Source: Shewanella fodinae
GTDB taxonomy: Bacteria; Pseudomonadota; Gammaproteobacteria; Enterobacterales; Shewanellaceae
Assembly: GCF_014651955.1 (NCBI RefSeq)
Contig: NZ_BMXW01000001.1
Span: 19,956 to 83,955, forward strand
Length of the DNA: 64,000 bases
Reading direction: 5' to 3'
Both the position numbers and the translations under genes were made by a program. Shown here piece by piece: positions 8,352 through 20,598 of the stretch. The number at the start of each line of letters is the position of its first letter. Within the stretch, counting starts at the first letter, position 1. The notes under the pieces are model-generated. The model saw nothing but the letters and a program-made list of their open reading frames with translations, was not told the DNA's origin and did no database searches.

Positions 8352-10271
8352 TTACTTCATTGACTCGAGTTCTTCCCAACGGCTGAAGCAAGCATCCAAC
8401 TGCTGTTCTTTATCAGCCAACAATTGCAACTGTGCTGCAACTGTTGCCTGCTCCTGAGCATAAAAATCGGGTTGATTCACCTGGGATTGCAGTTTATCAA
8501 TCTCCTGCTCCAACTGTTCCATCAATCCTGGCAGCGCTTCTAGCTCTCGCTGTAGCTTATAAGACAGTTTTTTCACCGTCTGAGTTTTGTCTGAAACAGG
8601 CTTTACCGATGGCGTGCTCAGTTGGACAGGATTAATGGTCTCAGGTTCCATTGCTTCACGATAGAATCTTGCGCCCTGCGCTACCGCATCCTGATAGCCA
8701 CCAACGTATTCACTCCAACGGCCATTTCCTGCATACCACCAAGAGCTGGTCACGGTATTATCGATGAAGGCTCGGTCGTGGCTTACCAGCAGCAATGTGC
8801 CTTGGTATTCTGTGAGCAGAGACTCTAACAATTCAAGTGTCTCAATATCAAGATCATTTGTCGGTTCATCGAGGATTATAAGGTTTGCAGGCTTTAACAA
8901 GAGCCGCGCTAGCAGTAAACGGTTCTTCTCGCCCCCACTGAGCGCCTTAACTGGCGTACGCGCACGTGCTGGAGAAAACAGAAAATCCTGTAAGTAACTG
9001 AGGATGTGGCGGTCCTTACCATTGATCGTGATAGTGCTTTTACCATCGCCAACATTTTCTTCGACTGTTTTTTCTTCATCCAATGCCTCACGGTACTGAT
9101 CGAAATAGGCGATTTCGAGTTTAGTACCGGTACGGATACTACCACTTTGGGGTTGTAGCTGATTAATCAACAATTTGATCAAAGTGGACTTGCCACAGCC
9201 GTTGGGGCCAATTAATGCGATTCGATCTCCCCTTATCACTCGGGTACTAAAATCACGAACTAACACCTTGTCACCCCAGCAATAGCTCAGATTGTTCACA
9301 TCGAACACCAATTTACCACTGCGTTCTGCATCACTCACGCCCATGGTGGCGTTACCCTGTCGTTCAATACGAGCACGACGTTCCATCCGCAACGCCTTGA
9401 GCGCGCGCACGCGACCTTCATTACGGGTACGACGCGCTTTAACCCCTTGCCGGATCCAAGCTTCCTCATCCGCTAATTTCTTATCGAACTGCGCGTTTTT
9501 TTCCTCTTCAACCCGCAACCATTCCTGTTTTCCGTCAAGATATTGCTGATAGTTTCCGGGCCAAGATGTCACCACGCCACGATCAAGATCGACAATACGG
9601 GTGGCAATGCGTTGAATAAAACCACGGTCATGACTGATGAAGGCGATAGCGCCTTTAAAACTTAATAAAAACTGTTCAAGCCATTCAATGGTATCGATAT
9701 CCAGATGGTTAGTTGGCTCATCTAGTAGCAGTAAATCAGGTTCATTTACCAAAGCTCTTGCCAATGCCACTTTACGTTGCCAGCCACCGGACAGTTCTGA
9801 CAACCGTGTGGTTTCATCCAGTCCTAGCAGTTTACAGGTTTGCAGAATACGGCTGTCCAGCGTCCAGCCATCCTGCAGATCTAACTGTTCCTGTAAGCGC
9901 GCCATTTTGGCAAGCCCTTGTGTTTGAGCGTCTCCACTCATCGTGGCAATTGCCACCGACAACTCATGGTACTGATCCAGCAACTCTCCAATATCTGCCA
10001 ATCCGGCAGCAATATAACGATAAACGGTTGCTGTTTCCGCTTTTGGGGGATCCTGTTGTAACCGACTGACTTTTACATCTGAGGCAATATTGAATTCACC
10101 ATCATCCAGCAGCACATCACCACTGATAATCTTCAGCAGGCTCGATTTACCGGCACCATTACGCCCGACAATACACACCCGCTCACCGGCTTCTATGGTG
10201 AAATCCGCATGCTCCAACAGCGGAATATAGCCATAGGCCAACGAGCCATTATTAATACGTACCAGACTCAA
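8352..10271 (-). CDS. uup: ABC-F ATPase Uup
   Basis: Cytosolic ABC-F protein with two ABC ATPase domains and no membrane domain. The family acts on ribosomes, and Uup also affects transposon precise excision in E. coli. Domain 1 has Walker A GRNGAGKS (about 36-43), signature LSGGWQRK and Walker B LLLLDEPTNHLD. Domain 2 has GPNGCGKST, LSGGEKNR and LIILDEPTNDLD. The linker between domains is Arg-rich, and a C-terminal coiled coil (about 560-635) matches the Uup DNA-binding tail. 639 residues, usual length. 14 bp downstream of rlmKL. Confidence 0.93.
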   Translation of the reverse strand: MSLVRINNGSLAYGYIPLLEHADFTIEAGERVCIVGRNGAGKSSLLKIISGDVLLDDGEFNIASDVKVSRLQQDPPKAETATVYRYIAAGLADIGELLDQYHELSVAIATMSGDAQTQGLAKMARLQEQLDLQDGWTLDSRILQTCKLLGLDETTRLSELSGGWQRKVALARALVNEPDLLLLDEPTNHLDIDTIEWLEQFLLSFKGAIAFISHDRGFIQRIATRIVDLDRGVVTSWPGNYQQYLDGKQEWLRVEEEKNAQFDKKLADEEAWIRQGVKARRTRNEGRVRALKALRMERRARIERQGNATMGVSDAERSGKLVFDVNNLSYCWGDKVLVRDFSTRVIRGDRIALIGPNGCGKSTLIKLLINQLQPQSGSIRTGTKLEIAYFDQYREALDEEKTVEENVGDGKSTITINGKDRHILSYLQDFLFSPARARTPVKALSGGEKNRLLLARLLLKPANLIILDEPTNDLDIETLELLESLLTEYQGTLLLVSHDRAFIDNTVTSSWWYAGNGRWSEYVGGYQDAVAQGARFYREAMEPETINPVQLSTPSVKPVSDKTQTVKKLSYKLQRELEALPGLMEQLEQEIDKLQSQVNQPDFYAQEQATVAAQLQLLADKEQQLDACFSRWEELESMK

Positions 10272-10285
10272 AACTTACTCCTGTG

Positions 10286-12463
10286 TCACTGCTTGGCCAG
10301 TCCTGACCAGATAGCACTTGCTGCTGAGGACTCAATATTACTGGTTAGCAGCCAAGTGTTGTGAATATGTGGATTGCGCCGAAAATCTTGCGGCAACATC
10401 CGAGTATCCATATTCTCCACCGTCAACCCCGCCGCCTGCAGCGTTTCAAGCTCCATTTTAAATTTACGCTTGTTGTTGGAAAAAATGATTTCGCCACCGG
10501 GATTTAGCAGCTTAGCAAGCGACAACAGCAACGGCACATGATCCCGTTGCACATCGAAAGCGTCTTCCATCCGTTTGGAATTGGAAAAGGTTGGCGGATC
10601 GATAAAAATCAGATCAAATGTCTGCCGACAATCGCGGATCCACTGCAGGCAATCATCTTGTTCGAAGTGATACTGACGACCGTTCAGACCATTGAGCATG
10701 AAGTTATCTTTGGCCCAGTTCAGGTAGGTATTTGACATATCAACCGTCGTGATTGATTTTGCGCCACCTAACCCTGCGTGCACAGAGGCTGTCCCGGTAT
10801 AGGCAAACAAATTGAGTACATCACGCCCTTGAGATTTACTACCTACCAACTTCCGGATGAGCCGATGATCCAAAAACAGCCCGGTATCGAGATAATCGGT
10901 AAGGTTCAGCTTGAAACGAGCGCCATATTCATTAGCAACCAGCTCCAATCTTTCACCATCTAGTTTCTGATACTGATTGCTGCCCTTTTGCCGTGCACGA
11001 GTTTTAAGGATAATGTTATCCGCTGGAATATTGGCAGCCCCTGGCAATGACAACAAAATATCGGTAAGACGGCGTTTACTGACGGCCTCTGGTATTGTTG
11101 CAGGCGCAGCATATTCCTGAATAACCAGATAATTCTGATACTTATCGATCGCAACATTGTATTCTGGAATATCCGCATCATATATGCGATAGCAATCAAT
11201 GTTTTCTTGCTGGGCCCACTTATCCAGTTGTTTCAGATTTTTCTTAACCCGGTTGACAAAAGACGCGGCAATTTCACTCAGCGCTTCACCAGAATGCTGT
11301 GCCAATACCGCCGCACGTTGCGGTGTTTTCACATGCAGCGTGTACAAATTGAAGGCACACTCTAGCGCACCATTATACATTTTCAGCTGTTTATCAGCTT
11401 TTAGCTTCAAGGCCGATAATAGCTCAGCTTCACTGCATAACAGTGCTACCTGCCAACCGCCAAAATCTTTTTTTAGATGTTCGCCAAACTGAAAGTAAAG
11501 TTGCAGCAACGAGGTCACATTACCCAATCGTTCACCGTATGGCGGGTTAGCGACTAATAGCCCCGATTCCATCGGTGGCATAACATCAAGCGCATTCGCT
11601 ACTTTAAACTCAATAAGTTCCGCGACACCAGCATTAGCGGCATTGCGCTTAGCTAGGGCCACCATTCGTGAATCGATGTCAGATCCGTAAAAACGCACAT
11701 CACAGCGGCGTATGCCCACAGTTGCCCGGGCTTTGGCCTCATCTGATATGGTCTGCCAAAGGGCTTGGTCATGCTGTAACCAGGCTTCGAAACCAAAACG
11801 TTGACGCAACAAACCAGGTGCCATATCTGCAGCCATCATCGCCGCTTCAATGACGATGGTGCCACTACCACAGAAAGGATCGACTATAGGACATTGCTTA
11901 TCCCATTGTGCGCGCAGCAACATATTCGCGGCTAAGTTTTCCTTGAGTGGCGCTTCACCAGTGCCATGTCGGTAGCCGCGTTGATGCAAAGCAGGCCCGG
12001 AAATATTCAGTGCGATGGTGACCTGACTATTTCGGTAATGGGCATCAATACGAATATCCGCTTGATTCCGTTCTACATCTGGACGGTTCAATCCTGCATT
12101 GCGGAAACGGTCTACCACGGCATCTTTCACTTTCAAAGCGCCAAACTGGGTGTTATTGATAAACCCGCCCATCCCATGAAAATCGATACTAAAAGTGCTG
12201 CGATTACTGAAATGCGCAGGCCAGTCAATAGCATAGGCAGCCGCGTATAACTGTTCTGCGGTTTCACAACTGGCCTGATGTAACAGCACAAGTACTCGGC
12301 TAGCTAAGCGGCTCCACAACACGATGCGGTATACCTGCTCGAGTGAGGCGGTAAAGTAGACGCCAGCTTGGGACTCTTTAACATCCGTCGCACCAAGCGC
12401 CAGCATTTCCTGAGCCAGGGTGTATTCAAACCCTTTAGGTACAGCGGCAAAACAATTCAACAT
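10286..12463 (-). CDS. rlmL: bifunctional 23S rRNA methyltransferase RlmKL (m2G2445 and m7G2069)
   Basis: Fusion protein whose N-terminal half (RlmL) makes m2G2445 and C-terminal half (RlmK) makes m7G2069 in 23S rRNA. A THUMP domain lies at about 45-155. The N-terminal methyltransferase has PFCGSGTI and [11 protein letters not shown]. The C-terminal methyltransferase has [13 protein letters not shown] and [10 protein letters not shown] start at the ATG at 12463 (725 residues); a TTG four codons earlier is open, but E. coli RlmL begins with the same MLN-F-AA-PKGFEY stretch. First gene of the leftward run ending at 6463. Confidence 0.95.
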   Translation of the reverse strand: MLNCFAAVPKGFEYTLAQEMLALGATDVKESQAGVYFTASLEQVYRIVLWSRLASRVLVLLHQASCETAEQLYAAAYAIDWPAHFSNRSTFSIDFHGMGGFINNTQFGALKVKDAVVDRFRNAGLNRPDVERNQADIRIDAHYRNSQVTIALNISGPALHQRGYRHGTGEAPLKENLAANMLLRAQWDKQCPIVDPFCGSGTIVIEAAMMAADMAPGLLRQRFGFEAWLQHDQALWQTISDEAKARATVGIRRCDVRFYGSDIDSRMVALAKRNAANAGVAELIEFKVANALDVMPPMESGLLVANPPYGERLGNVTSLLQLYFQFGEHLKKDFGGWQVALLCSEAELLSALKLKADKQLKMYNGALECAFNLYTLHVKTPQRAAVLAQHSGEALSEIAASFVNRVKKNLKQLDKWAQQENIDCYRIYDADIPEYNVAIDKYQNYLVIQEYAAPATIPEAVSKRRLTDILLSLPGAANIPADNIILKTRARQKGSNQYQKLDGERLELVANEYGARFKLNLTDYLDTGLFLDHRLIRKLVGSKSQGRDVLNLFAYTGTASVHAGLGGAKSITTVDMSNTYLNWAKDNFMLNGLNGRQYHFEQDDCLQWIRDCRQTFDLIFIDPPTFSNSKRMEDAFDVQRDHVPLLLSLAKLLNPGGEIIFSNNKRKFKMELETLQAAGLTVENMDTRMLPQDFRRNPHIHNTWLLTSNIESSAASAIWSGLAKQ

Positions 12464-12654
12464 GCAATCAACCAAGCGATTTCAATAAAACCGCCATTAT
12501 ACCCTGTCAGCGCTATAAAAGATAAGCCGTTACCAGTGCTAAACAGATCGACAACGGAAGCCAAAATATATGGTCAAATTAACGGCATCCGCCTAAAAGA
12601 CCAACCCTATCTGTACTAAAAATAGACACTTGTGACTTTTTTCAAATACGCTTC

Positions 12655-12683
12655 TTGCAATGCCGATAGTAGACGGCTATAGT
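12655..12683 (+). promoter_or_regulatory. promoter of the initiator tRNA array
   Basis: TTGCAA (12655-12660), 17 bp, TATAGT (12678-12683), followed directly by GCGCCCC, a strongly G+C-rich discriminator typical of stringently controlled tRNA promoters. The first tRNA starts 18 bp further on. Confidence 0.8.
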
Positions 12684-12701
12684 GCGCCCCACTTAGACGG
12701 A

Positions 12702-12778
<77 letters not shown>

Positions 12779-12808
12779 GTTCCTGTCTATGTGTCATATC
12801 AAAGTCGT

Positions 12809-12885
<77 letters not shown>

Positions 12886-12914
12886 ATGATATAACACTTC
12901 ATGAAAACCTCAGT

Positions 12915-12991
<77 letters not shown>

Positions 12992-13566
12992 AATCTTTTC
13001 GTGTTCACGTCCTATTAATATCTCCATCAATCCGCATATATGGATTGGCAACTGACTATTGTGTGCATATTGCCTACCGCTCTTATTGTCTGCATAGCCC
13101 AAAATGCTGAGTACCTTTGAGTAATAACGAGAGGTGAACACAGACGGTGTTCGAGATAACACAACCTAATTCTCTATGTTTAACGCCGCTGACAAAAACG
13201 CCCCTTGTAACTACAACCGCATGTTATTAGTTTGAAATTACGCTAATCATCCTGCTCGTTACCATCCCTAGTGTTTGACACCTTTCAGATAACCCCGAGA
13301 TAAAATACGACAACCAACGATAATGTTTGCTGTATTTTACCTACTGACAGATCAAGGCATTATGCTGGCTATCCTGCGCCAACCGCCCAGATAACACTCA
13401 AGAAATACTCAGGCTGTTAAAGGCTTATGAACTGAAGACGTTGCTCTCATCATCGATTTACTCATTTCTTTGATCTATTCCAGCCTATCAATAGCCATGA
13501 ACAACCAAACCCAGTAACTCCTTCTCTAATTTCTCCATAATGAATGGACTATAATCGCGCATAAAG
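12992..13566. other. 575-bp stretch without a convincing gene
   Basis: No open frame with a ribosome binding site or recognisable product. Visible elements are two small inverted repeats without T-runs (CAATCC/GGATTG at 13028-13047, GAACAC/GTGTTC at 13136-13152) and a perfect TTGACA near 13274 with only a poorly spaced TAAAAT. The antisense frame with an LDLNQRPSGYEPDELPDC run is the reverse complement of tRNA-fMet, not a protein. Confidence 0.6.
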
Positions 13567-13595
13567 AAAAGGCCACCTTAACTAGGCAGCCTTTT
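13567..13595 (-). terminator. terminator of pheST-ihfA
   Basis: AAAAGGC / GCCTTTT arms with an inner CCT/AGG pairing, followed on the minus strand by TTTTCTTTATG. Located 44 bp beyond the ihfA stop codon. Confidence 0.75.
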
Positions 13596-13638
13596 CAGCG
13601 CAATTGCGCGCATCCATCAGTAAAGATGTATACCGTAA

Positions 13639-13929
13639 TTATTTATTAGCAGCTTCGACACGGCTTTTTAACTTCTGTCCGGGGCGGAAGGTTACCACAC
13701 GCCGAGCAGAAATTGGGATATCCTCGCCAGTCTTGGGGTTACGACCAGGCCTTTGGTTTTTATCCCGCAGATCAAAATTTCCGAAACCGGATAATTTCAC
13801 CTGTTCACCATTTTCAAGCGCTAACCGGATCTCCTCGAAAAACGTTTCCACCATATCTTTGGCGACACGCTTATTGATCCCAAGTGTTTCGAAAAGATGC
13901 TCTGCCATTTCGGCCTTGGTAAGTGCCAT
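13639..13929 (-). CDS. ihfA: integration host factor subunit alpha
   Basis: DNA-bending HU/IHF-family protein that pairs with IhfB. 96 residues, beginning [14 protein letters not shown], with the beta-arm region [13 protein letters not shown] and the conserved GFGNF and RNPKTGE segments. The alpha assignment rests on the sequence and on its place immediately 3' of pheT (3-bp gap), the same order as in E. coli. IHF would assist sigma-54 promoters and nucleoid organisation. Confidence 0.96.
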   Translation of the reverse strand: MALTKAEMAEHLFETLGINKRVAKDMVETFFEEIRLALENGEQVKLSGFGNFDLRDKNQRPGRNPKTGEDIPISARRVVTFRPGQKLKSRVEAANK

Positions 13930-13932
13930 ACT

Positions 13933-16320
13933 TTAATCCCTCAACGATGCGTTGAACTCAGACTTAAGGACCGAAACCACCGACTCAACTGTCGCTGCAA
14001 TTTCTTTTTCCTCAAGAGTACGAGTGTTATCTTGTAACGTAAGTGCTATTGCCAGACTCTTCTTGCCAGGCTCAACACCCTTGCCTCGGTATACGTCAAA
14101 CAAGTTTAAGCCAACCAACTGATTTCCGCCAACTTTTTTTATCATTGCTAGAATATCTCCAGCAACAATTGTGTCATCAACTACCACGGCAATATCACGA
14201 CGGTTCGCTGGATATTTGGAGATTGCCTTTGCCTCGGGCACGGAGCCATGTAATAGCGCATCCAACTGCAGCTCAAACACAATCGTTTTACCGTTAAGAC
14301 CGAAAGGCTTCTCCAGTGCTGGATGCACTGCACCAATCACCCCTATCACCTGATCATTTCTCAGGATTTCAGCACATTGCCCAGGATGTAGTGCAGAATG
14401 TGACGCACTCCTAAAACTAAATTCAGCATCGGAAGCTGTCAAGCCAATAATCGCTTCTAAATCACCTTTAAGGTCGAAAAAATCAACAGTTTTTGATTCG
14501 ATCGACCAATGTTCCTCTGTTTGCGGTCCGGCAATGACAGCTGCCAGCATAGCTTGCTGCTTTACGCCCATTTCTGCTGCAGTATCAGGTACAAAACGCA
14601 AACCTGTTTCAAACAGTCGCACCCGCCCCTGTTGTCTAGCCTGATTATAACCAACCGCGCCCAGTAAACCGGTGAACAATGACAGTCGCATAGCAGACAT
14701 TTCACTGGAAATTGGATTAGGCAACACCAGGGCTTGCTGTTGCGGATGCACTAGCTGCTGCAGTTTAGGATCAACAAAACTGTAGGTAATCGCCTCTTGG
14801 AACCCACGGGCAGCGAGTAAATTGCGCACTTTCGCCAATTTGACGTCCGCTTCACAATGCTGCGTCATGTTCAAACGCGCTAGCGGTGCTTCATTAGGGA
14901 TACTGTTATAACCGTAAATACGGGCAACTTCTTCGATAAGGTCTTCTTCAATAGCCATATCAAAACGATAAGTCGCCGTCGTTACCTGCCAACCGTCAGC
15001 GACTTCGGTGACCGCAAATCCCAGACGGGACAATATTTCTGCCACGTCAGCGTCAGGCACATGATGCCCCAACAGTTTATCGAGCTTAGCGCGACGCAGC
15101 GTAATTTCAGCCGCCTGCGGCAGATATTCGGTCGCCAGTGCTTCAACTACGGTACCGGCATCACCACCACAAATATCAAGGATCAAGCGGCTGGCACGAT
15201 CCATCACCTTATGTTGCAATTGTGGATCAACACCACGCTCAAAACGGTGGCTAGCATCAGTATGCAGCCCTAGATTACGGGCTTTACCCGTGATAGCCAA
15301 CGGGGCGAAAAAGGCACATTCCAACACAATATCGCGTGTCTCGGCAGAAACACCTGAGTGCTCACCACCAAAAATCCCGGCTAGCGCCAATGCTTTACTG
15401 TTGTCGGCAACCACCAATGTATCAGCAGGCACAGCAATATCATTGCCATCTAGCAGTGTTAAGTGTTCTTTGCCATCAGCAAAACGTATGTTTAGCTCAC
15501 CATCAATCTTTGCCAAATCAAAGGCATGCATTGGCTGACCATATTCCACCAGCACAAAATTGGTGATATCAACAATAGGATCGATAGAACGGATACCGCT
15601 ACGCCGCAGTTTCTCTATCATCCATGCTGGCGTTGCAGCGGTAACATCAATATTTTTGATAACACGACTGAGATAACGTGGACAAGCTTGCTTAGCGACG
15701 ACATTCACCTGCATAGCCGCATCAGTGGATGCCGCGACAGGTGCCCAACTTGGTTCGGTCACTGTCATTCGGTTAAGCACGCCCACTTCGCGCGCTATAC
15801 CGGCCATCCCTAGACAATCAGCGCGATTAGCCGTCAGATCGACATCAATAATGGCATCATCCAGATCCAGATATTGCCGTACATCCATGCCCAGCGGCGC
15901 ATCCTGCGGTAATTCGATAATACCGTTGCTTTCAATATCAATGCCCAGTTCGCTATAGGAACACAGCATGCCATTGGATGGCTGACCGCGCAGCTTGGCT
16001 TTCTTGATTTTGAAGTCGCCAGGTAAAACAGCGCCAACAGTGGCAACACACACTTTCAGCCCAAGACGACAGTTCGGTGCCCCACAGACAATATCCAGCA
16101 GCTCTTCTGCGCCAACATTGACTTTAGTCACCCGTAGTTTATCGGCATCAGGATGTTGAGAACATGCCACCACTTCCCCCACCACTACACCAGAAAAGGC
16201 GCCAGCGACAGCGGTAATTTCATCGACTTCCAGCCCAGCCATAGTGATCTGATGGGCTAACTGATCACGGCTTACCGCAGGACTAACCCACTCACGAAGC
16301 CAGGATTCACTCAATTTCAT
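13933..16320 (-). CDS. pheT: phenylalanyl-tRNA synthetase beta subunit
   Basis: Beta subunit of the alpha2-beta2 PheRS that charges tRNA-Phe. 795 residues, the same as E. coli. It begins [12 protein letters not shown], with an OB-fold tRNA-binding domain at about 40-150, the B3/B4 editing domain (about 200-380), the B5 DNA-binding-like domain, a catalytic-like core, and a C-terminal FDX-ACB tRNA-binding domain ending in the last 90 residues. 15 bp downstream of pheS and 3 bp upstream of ihfA, so one operon. Confidence 0.97.
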   Translation of the reverse strand: MKLSESWLREWVSPAVSRDQLAHQITMAGLEVDEITAVAGAFSGVVVGEVVACSQHPDADKLRVTKVNVGAEELLDIVCGAPNCRLGLKVCVATVGAVLPGDFKIKKAKLRGQPSNGMLCSYSELGIDIESNGIIELPQDAPLGMDVRQYLDLDDAIIDVDLTANRADCLGMAGIAREVGVLNRMTVTEPSWAPVAASTDAAMQVNVVAKQACPRYLSRVIKNIDVTAATPAWMIEKLRRSGIRSIDPIVDITNFVLVEYGQPMHAFDLAKIDGELNIRFADGKEHLTLLDGNDIAVPADTLVVADNSKALALAGIFGGEHSGVSAETRDIVLECAFFAPLAITGKARNLGLHTDASHRFERGVDPQLQHKVMDRASRLILDICGGDAGTVVEALATEYLPQAAEITLRRAKLDKLLGHHVPDADVAEILSRLGFAVTEVADGWQVTTATYRFDMAIEEDLIEEVARIYGYNSIPNEAPLARLNMTQHCEADVKLAKVRNLLAARGFQEAITYSFVDPKLQQLVHPQQQALVLPNPISSEMSAMRLSLFTGLLGAVGYNQARQQGRVRLFETGLRFVPDTAAEMGVKQQAMLAAVIAGPQTEEHWSIESKTVDFFDLKGDLEAIIGLTASDAEFSFRSASHSALHPGQCAEILRNDQVIGVIGAVHPALEKPFGLNGKTIVFELQLDALLHGSVPEAKAISKYPANRRDIAVVVDDTIVAGDILAMIKKVGGNQLVGLNLFDVYRGKGVEPGKKSLAIALTLQDNTRTLEEKEIAATVESVVSVLKSEFNASLRD

Positions 16321-16335
16321 AATACTTGAACTCCG

Positions 16336-17433
<1,098 letters not shown>

Positions 17434-17569
17434 TTAGCAAAGTAAAAAAACGCTGAAAGCAGTTATGGATTAAAAGTTTATTAATTTTTAAACGACTGCA
17501 GCACCCAGTCTTTAGTGGCAGACACCATATGATATGCTGTAGCGACGATATAGCCATACTCCAGCCAAG

Positions 17570-19327
17570 ATGTCTCAGCAAAAGGTCCTGCAACTGCGGG
17601 ATTATCAGCAACAAGCCGTCGATGCCGCCATCCACTATTTCCGACATCAGCAAGGCAGTGCCGTCATAGTGCTGCCCACGGGAGCAGGGAAAAGTATTGT
17701 CATAGCCGAATTGGCACGCATTGCTCGTGGTCGGGTACTGATTTTGACCCACGTAAAAGAGCTGGTAGCGCAAAATGCCGATAAAGCCGCGCTGCTGACC
17801 GATGATATCAGCGTCTATTCTGCCGGACTGAAGCAAAAAATAAGTTCTGGCAAAACCGTGGTGGCGGGCATCCAGTCTGCTGCGCGCAATCCGCAAGCAT
17901 TTATGAAGCCCTTTTCTTTGGTCATCATTGACGAATGTCACCGCGTCAGTGACGAAGAATTTAGTCAATACCAACAGCTTCTAAAATGGTTGCAGCAACA
18001 CAATCCTAAAGTACATCTGCTGGGATTGACCGCAACCCCTTATCGGCTCGGCAGTGGCTGGATCTACAAGCGTCATTATCATGGCCGTGCGGGTAATGTC
18101 GACACCGGCCTGTTCGACGATTGTATTTTTGAGTTACCGCTGAGACTGCTGATCAAACAAGGCTATCTAACACCGCCAAGATTATTGGATGGCTTATCGG
18201 CACAGTACAATTTCAGTCAGTTACGCCCCGATGAACTAGGCAACTACCAGGACAGCGAAGTGGATGCCTTGCTGCAGCATTGTGGCCGCGCCACCACGGC
18301 CATTGTAAAGCAACTCATGCAACTGGCGGTGAGTCGTAGAGGAGTGATTATCTTTGCCGCGACGGTGCGCCATGCTGAGGAAATTATGTCGCACTTACCC
18401 GAGGCAGAGGCAGCTCTGATTACTGCAAAAACAGCCACCATGGAGCGAGATCAGATTATCGTTCGATTCAAACAACAGCAGCTGAAATTCCTAGTAAATG
18501 TGGCGGTGCTCACCACTGGCTTTGATGCACCACATGTGGATTTGATTGCGATTATGCGCCCCACCGCTTCCGTCGCACTGTTTCAGCAGATGGTTGGCCG
18601 TGGTTTGCGTTTGAGTGACGGCAAGCAAGATTGTCTTATTATCGACTATGCCGCCAACGGCTTTGACCTCTTCAGTCCACAGATTGCCCAGCCCCGACCT
18701 GCAGCAGACACCGAACTGGTACAAGTGATTTGCCCAGAATGTGGTTTTGCTAACATTTTCTGGGGGAAAACTAACGAAGATGGCGAGATCCTAGAGCATT
18801 TCGGCAGACGTTGTCAGGGGCTGATTGCAGCCAAGCCACATCCGCAACAGTGTCGATATCGCTTTCGAGCACGTTTTTGCCCAGACTGCGGTGCCGAAAA
18901 TGACATCGCGGCACGGGAGTGCAGTGAATGCCATTCACAACTGGTAGATCCCGACAAACGTCTGAAAGAAGTGCTTGCACAGCGACACCATCATCTGTTT
19001 CAAGTGCAACATATGCAACTACGCGCACAAGATGACAAGCTGCTAGTGGAGTATTCTGACATTGATGCAAACCATTTTTCGGAACAGTTTCGCGTCACAA
19101 CACTTGCCCAGCGGCAAGCGCTTTTTGCCCGGTTTATCTATCCACATGACCGCCGTCCCGGTCTGCCATTGCCCTCGTTTTCGCATGCGGAGGAACTGCT
19201 GGCACTGGCAAGCAGATTTCGAGTGCCCGCGCTACTTTTGCTAAAAAAACAGGGGAAACACTGGGTATTGTTGGAGAAATTCTTTGATTACCAAGGACGC
19301 TACCAGACTGAAAACCATAATGCTTAG
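17570..19327 (+). CDS. radD: DEAD/DEAH-type helicase-like repair protein RadD (YejH)
   Basis: Superfamily 2 ATPase related to E. coli RadD (586 residues), which aids recombinational repair with RecA and SSB. 585 residues. Motif I is PTGAGKS (36-42), motif II DECH (121-124), motif III LTATP, and motif VI QQMVGRGLRL. The C-terminal third has cysteine clusters typical of RadD zinc-binding motifs (CPECGFAN, FCPDCGAEN, CSECHSQL). The start ATG has only a weak ribosome site. It is divergent from pheS, with about 250 bp between them, and 78 bp upstream of grxA. Confidence 0.92.
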   Translation: MSQQKVLQLRDYQQQAVDAAIHYFRHQQGSAVIVLPTGAGKSIVIAELARIARGRVLILTHVKELVAQNADKAALLTDDISVYSAGLKQKISSGKTVVAGIQSAARNPQAFMKPFSLVIIDECHRVSDEEFSQYQQLLKWLQQHNPKVHLLGLTATPYRLGSGWIYKRHYHGRAGNVDTGLFDDCIFELPLRLLIKQGYLTPPRLLDGLSAQYNFSQLRPDELGNYQDSEVDALLQHCGRATTAIVKQLMQLAVSRRGVIIFAATVRHAEEIMSHLPEAEAALITAKTATMERDQIIVRFKQQQLKFLVNVAVLTTGFDAPHVDLIAIMRPTASVALFQQMVGRGLRLSDGKQDCLIIDYAANGFDLFSPQIAQPRPAADTELVQVICPECGFANIFWGKTNEDGEILEHFGRRCQGLIAAKPHPQQCRYRFRARFCPDCGAENDIAARECSECHSQLVDPDKRLKEVLAQRHHHLFQVQHMQLRAQDDKLLVEYSDIDANHFSEQFRVTTLAQRQALFARFIYPHDRRPGLPLPSFSHAEELLALASRFRVPALLLLKKQGKHWVLLEKFFDYQGRYQTENHNA

Positions 19328-19405
19328 CAGAAGTATACCGCTAGCCACTTCTGCTACCGCAGTCACTGTGCTATAACCACTGCATCGTTGAAAGAAGGAG
19401 TTATT

Positions 19406-19663
19406 ATGCACGTTGTTATTTTCGGCCGCCCCGGCTGTCCTTATTGTGTTCGCGCCAAACAACTGTCCGATCAATTAACTGAAAAGCGTGATGATTTCAG
19501 CTATAAGTATGTGGATATTTATGAGGAAGGCATCACCAAGGCCGATTTAGAGAAAACCGTTGGCAAACCGGTAGAGACAGTGCCACAGATTTTTATCGAT
19601 AAAGAGCACATCGGCGGATGTACCGACTTTGAAGCCTATGTCCGGGAAAACGGCTTGCTATAA
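19406..19663 (+). CDS. grxA: glutaredoxin 1 (GrxA family)
   Basis: Small dithiol oxidoreductase that uses glutathione to reduce ribonucleotide reductase and protein disulphides. 85 residues. The active site CPYC is at C11-C14, with cis-proline segment TVPQIF and GGCTDF. I start at the ATG at 19406 because AAGGAG sits at an ideal 7-nt distance; an upstream in-frame TTG would overlap that site. Length equals E. coli GrxA. A terminator follows. Confidence 0.95.
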   Translation: MHVVIFGRPGCPYCVRAKQLSDQLTEKRDDFSYKYVDIYEEGITKADLEKTVGKPVETVPQIFIDKEHIGGCTDFEAYVRENGLL

Positions 19664-19685
19664 GCCATGATGCTGGCATTTTTTT

Positions 19686-19710
19686 AAAGGCACCTGCGGG
19701 TGCTTTTTTT
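19686..19710 (+). terminator. grxA terminator
   Basis: GCACC-TGC-GGGTGC hairpin preceded by AAAG and followed by seven T residues. On the minus strand it ends in CCTTTAAAAAAA, so it could weakly stop the opposing tRNA transcript. Confidence 0.85.
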
Positions 19711-19852
19711 GTGCAGAAGACAGCAGAGCAGCAAACGCCAACCGACAATTTCAACAGAAATGGTGGTGCGTATAAGATTTGCGCTAATAATGCACCAGTA
19801 ACAATGGCTCGATTAACTGAACTACTTATCTGCGGGATAACATGAGATGGAT

Positions 19853-19928
<76 letters not shown>

Positions 19929-19943
19929 ACACTTGTGGGATCA

Positions 19944-20019
19944 TGGTGGGTCGTATAGGATTCGAACCTATGACCAATTGGTTAAAAGCCAACTGCTCTA
20001 CCGACTGAGCTAACGACCC
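19944..20019 (-). tRNA. tRNA-Lys(UUU)
   Basis: 76 nt with CCA and anticodon loop CTTTTAA (TTT). T-arm loop GGTTCGAATCC. Fifth in the array. Confidence 0.97.
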
Positions 20020-20046
20020 TAATTTGGCATTTAATAAGTATTTCGC

Positions 20047-20122
20047 TGGTGGGTCGTATAGGATTCGAACCTATGACCAATTGGTTAAAAGCCAACTGCT
20101 CTACCGACTGAGCTAACGACCC
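20047..20122 (-). tRNA. tRNA-Lys(UUU)
   Basis: 76 nt with CCA, anticodon TTT, identical to the copy at 19944-20019. Fourth in the array. Confidence 0.97.
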
Positions 20123-20160
20123 AACTTCGGAATACTAACTATATCGCTATTTTGATTTGA

Positions 20161-20236
20161 TGGTGGGTCGTATAGGATTTGAACCTATGACCAATTGGTT
20201 AAAAGCCAACTGCTCTACCGACTGAGCTAACGACCC
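20161..20236 (-). tRNA. tRNA-Lys(UUU)
   Basis: 76 nt with CCA, anticodon TTT. Differs from the two copies downstream by one base in the T-loop region (TTCAAATCC instead of TTCGAATCC). Third in the array. Confidence 0.97.
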
Positions 20237-20267
20237 GCTACTGGATTTACAGCAGAAATCAAATCAG

Positions 20268-20343
20268 TGGTGGGTCGTATAGGGTTCGAACCTATGACCA
20301 ATTGATTAAGAGTCAACTGCTCTACCGACTGAGCTAACGACCC
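20268..20343 (-). tRNA. tRNA-Lys(CUU)
   Basis: 76 nt with CCA; anticodon loop CTCTTAA gives CTT. Acceptor GGGTCGT as in the UUU copies, so it differs from the last CUU copy in the acceptor. Second in the array. Confidence 0.95.
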
Positions 20344-20370
20344 ACTGCTTTGTTGTTGATTAACTGAAAT

Positions 20371-20446
20371 TGGTGGGTCGTATAGGATTTGAACCTATGA
20401 CCAATTGGTTAAAAGCCAACTGCTCTACCGACTGAGCTAACGACCC
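20371..20446 (-). tRNA. tRNA-Lys(UUU)
   Basis: 76 nt with CCA, anticodon TTT. First gene of the leftward array, starting 8 bp after the T-run of the leader hairpin. Confidence 0.97.
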
Positions 20447-20454
20447 TTTCAGTT

Positions 20455-20533
20455 AAAAACACAGCGCAGTAAGCTAAAAACTGCGGTCCCGCGCTGTGGG
20501 CGCCTATAATACCGCTTTCCGTTTCTCATGCAA
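20455..20533 (-). promoter_or_regulatory. tRNA-Lys array promoter and terminator-like leader
   Basis: Minus strand TTGCAT (20528-20533), 16 bp, TATTAT (20506-20511), then AGGCGCCC, a G+C-rich discriminator. The leader then holds an 8-bp stem CACAGCGC/GCGCTGTG that overlaps an alternative stem CGCAGT/ACTGCG, followed by TTTTT (20455-20459), only 8 bp before the first tRNA. The shape is that of an intrinsic terminator or a processing signal. Confidence 0.6.
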
Positions 20534-20598
20534 GTGCAAATTCGGCTTTTTTTCCCGTTTGCCTGAAAAACAGTCTGGGTGGATGTTTTTTAGTTAAA

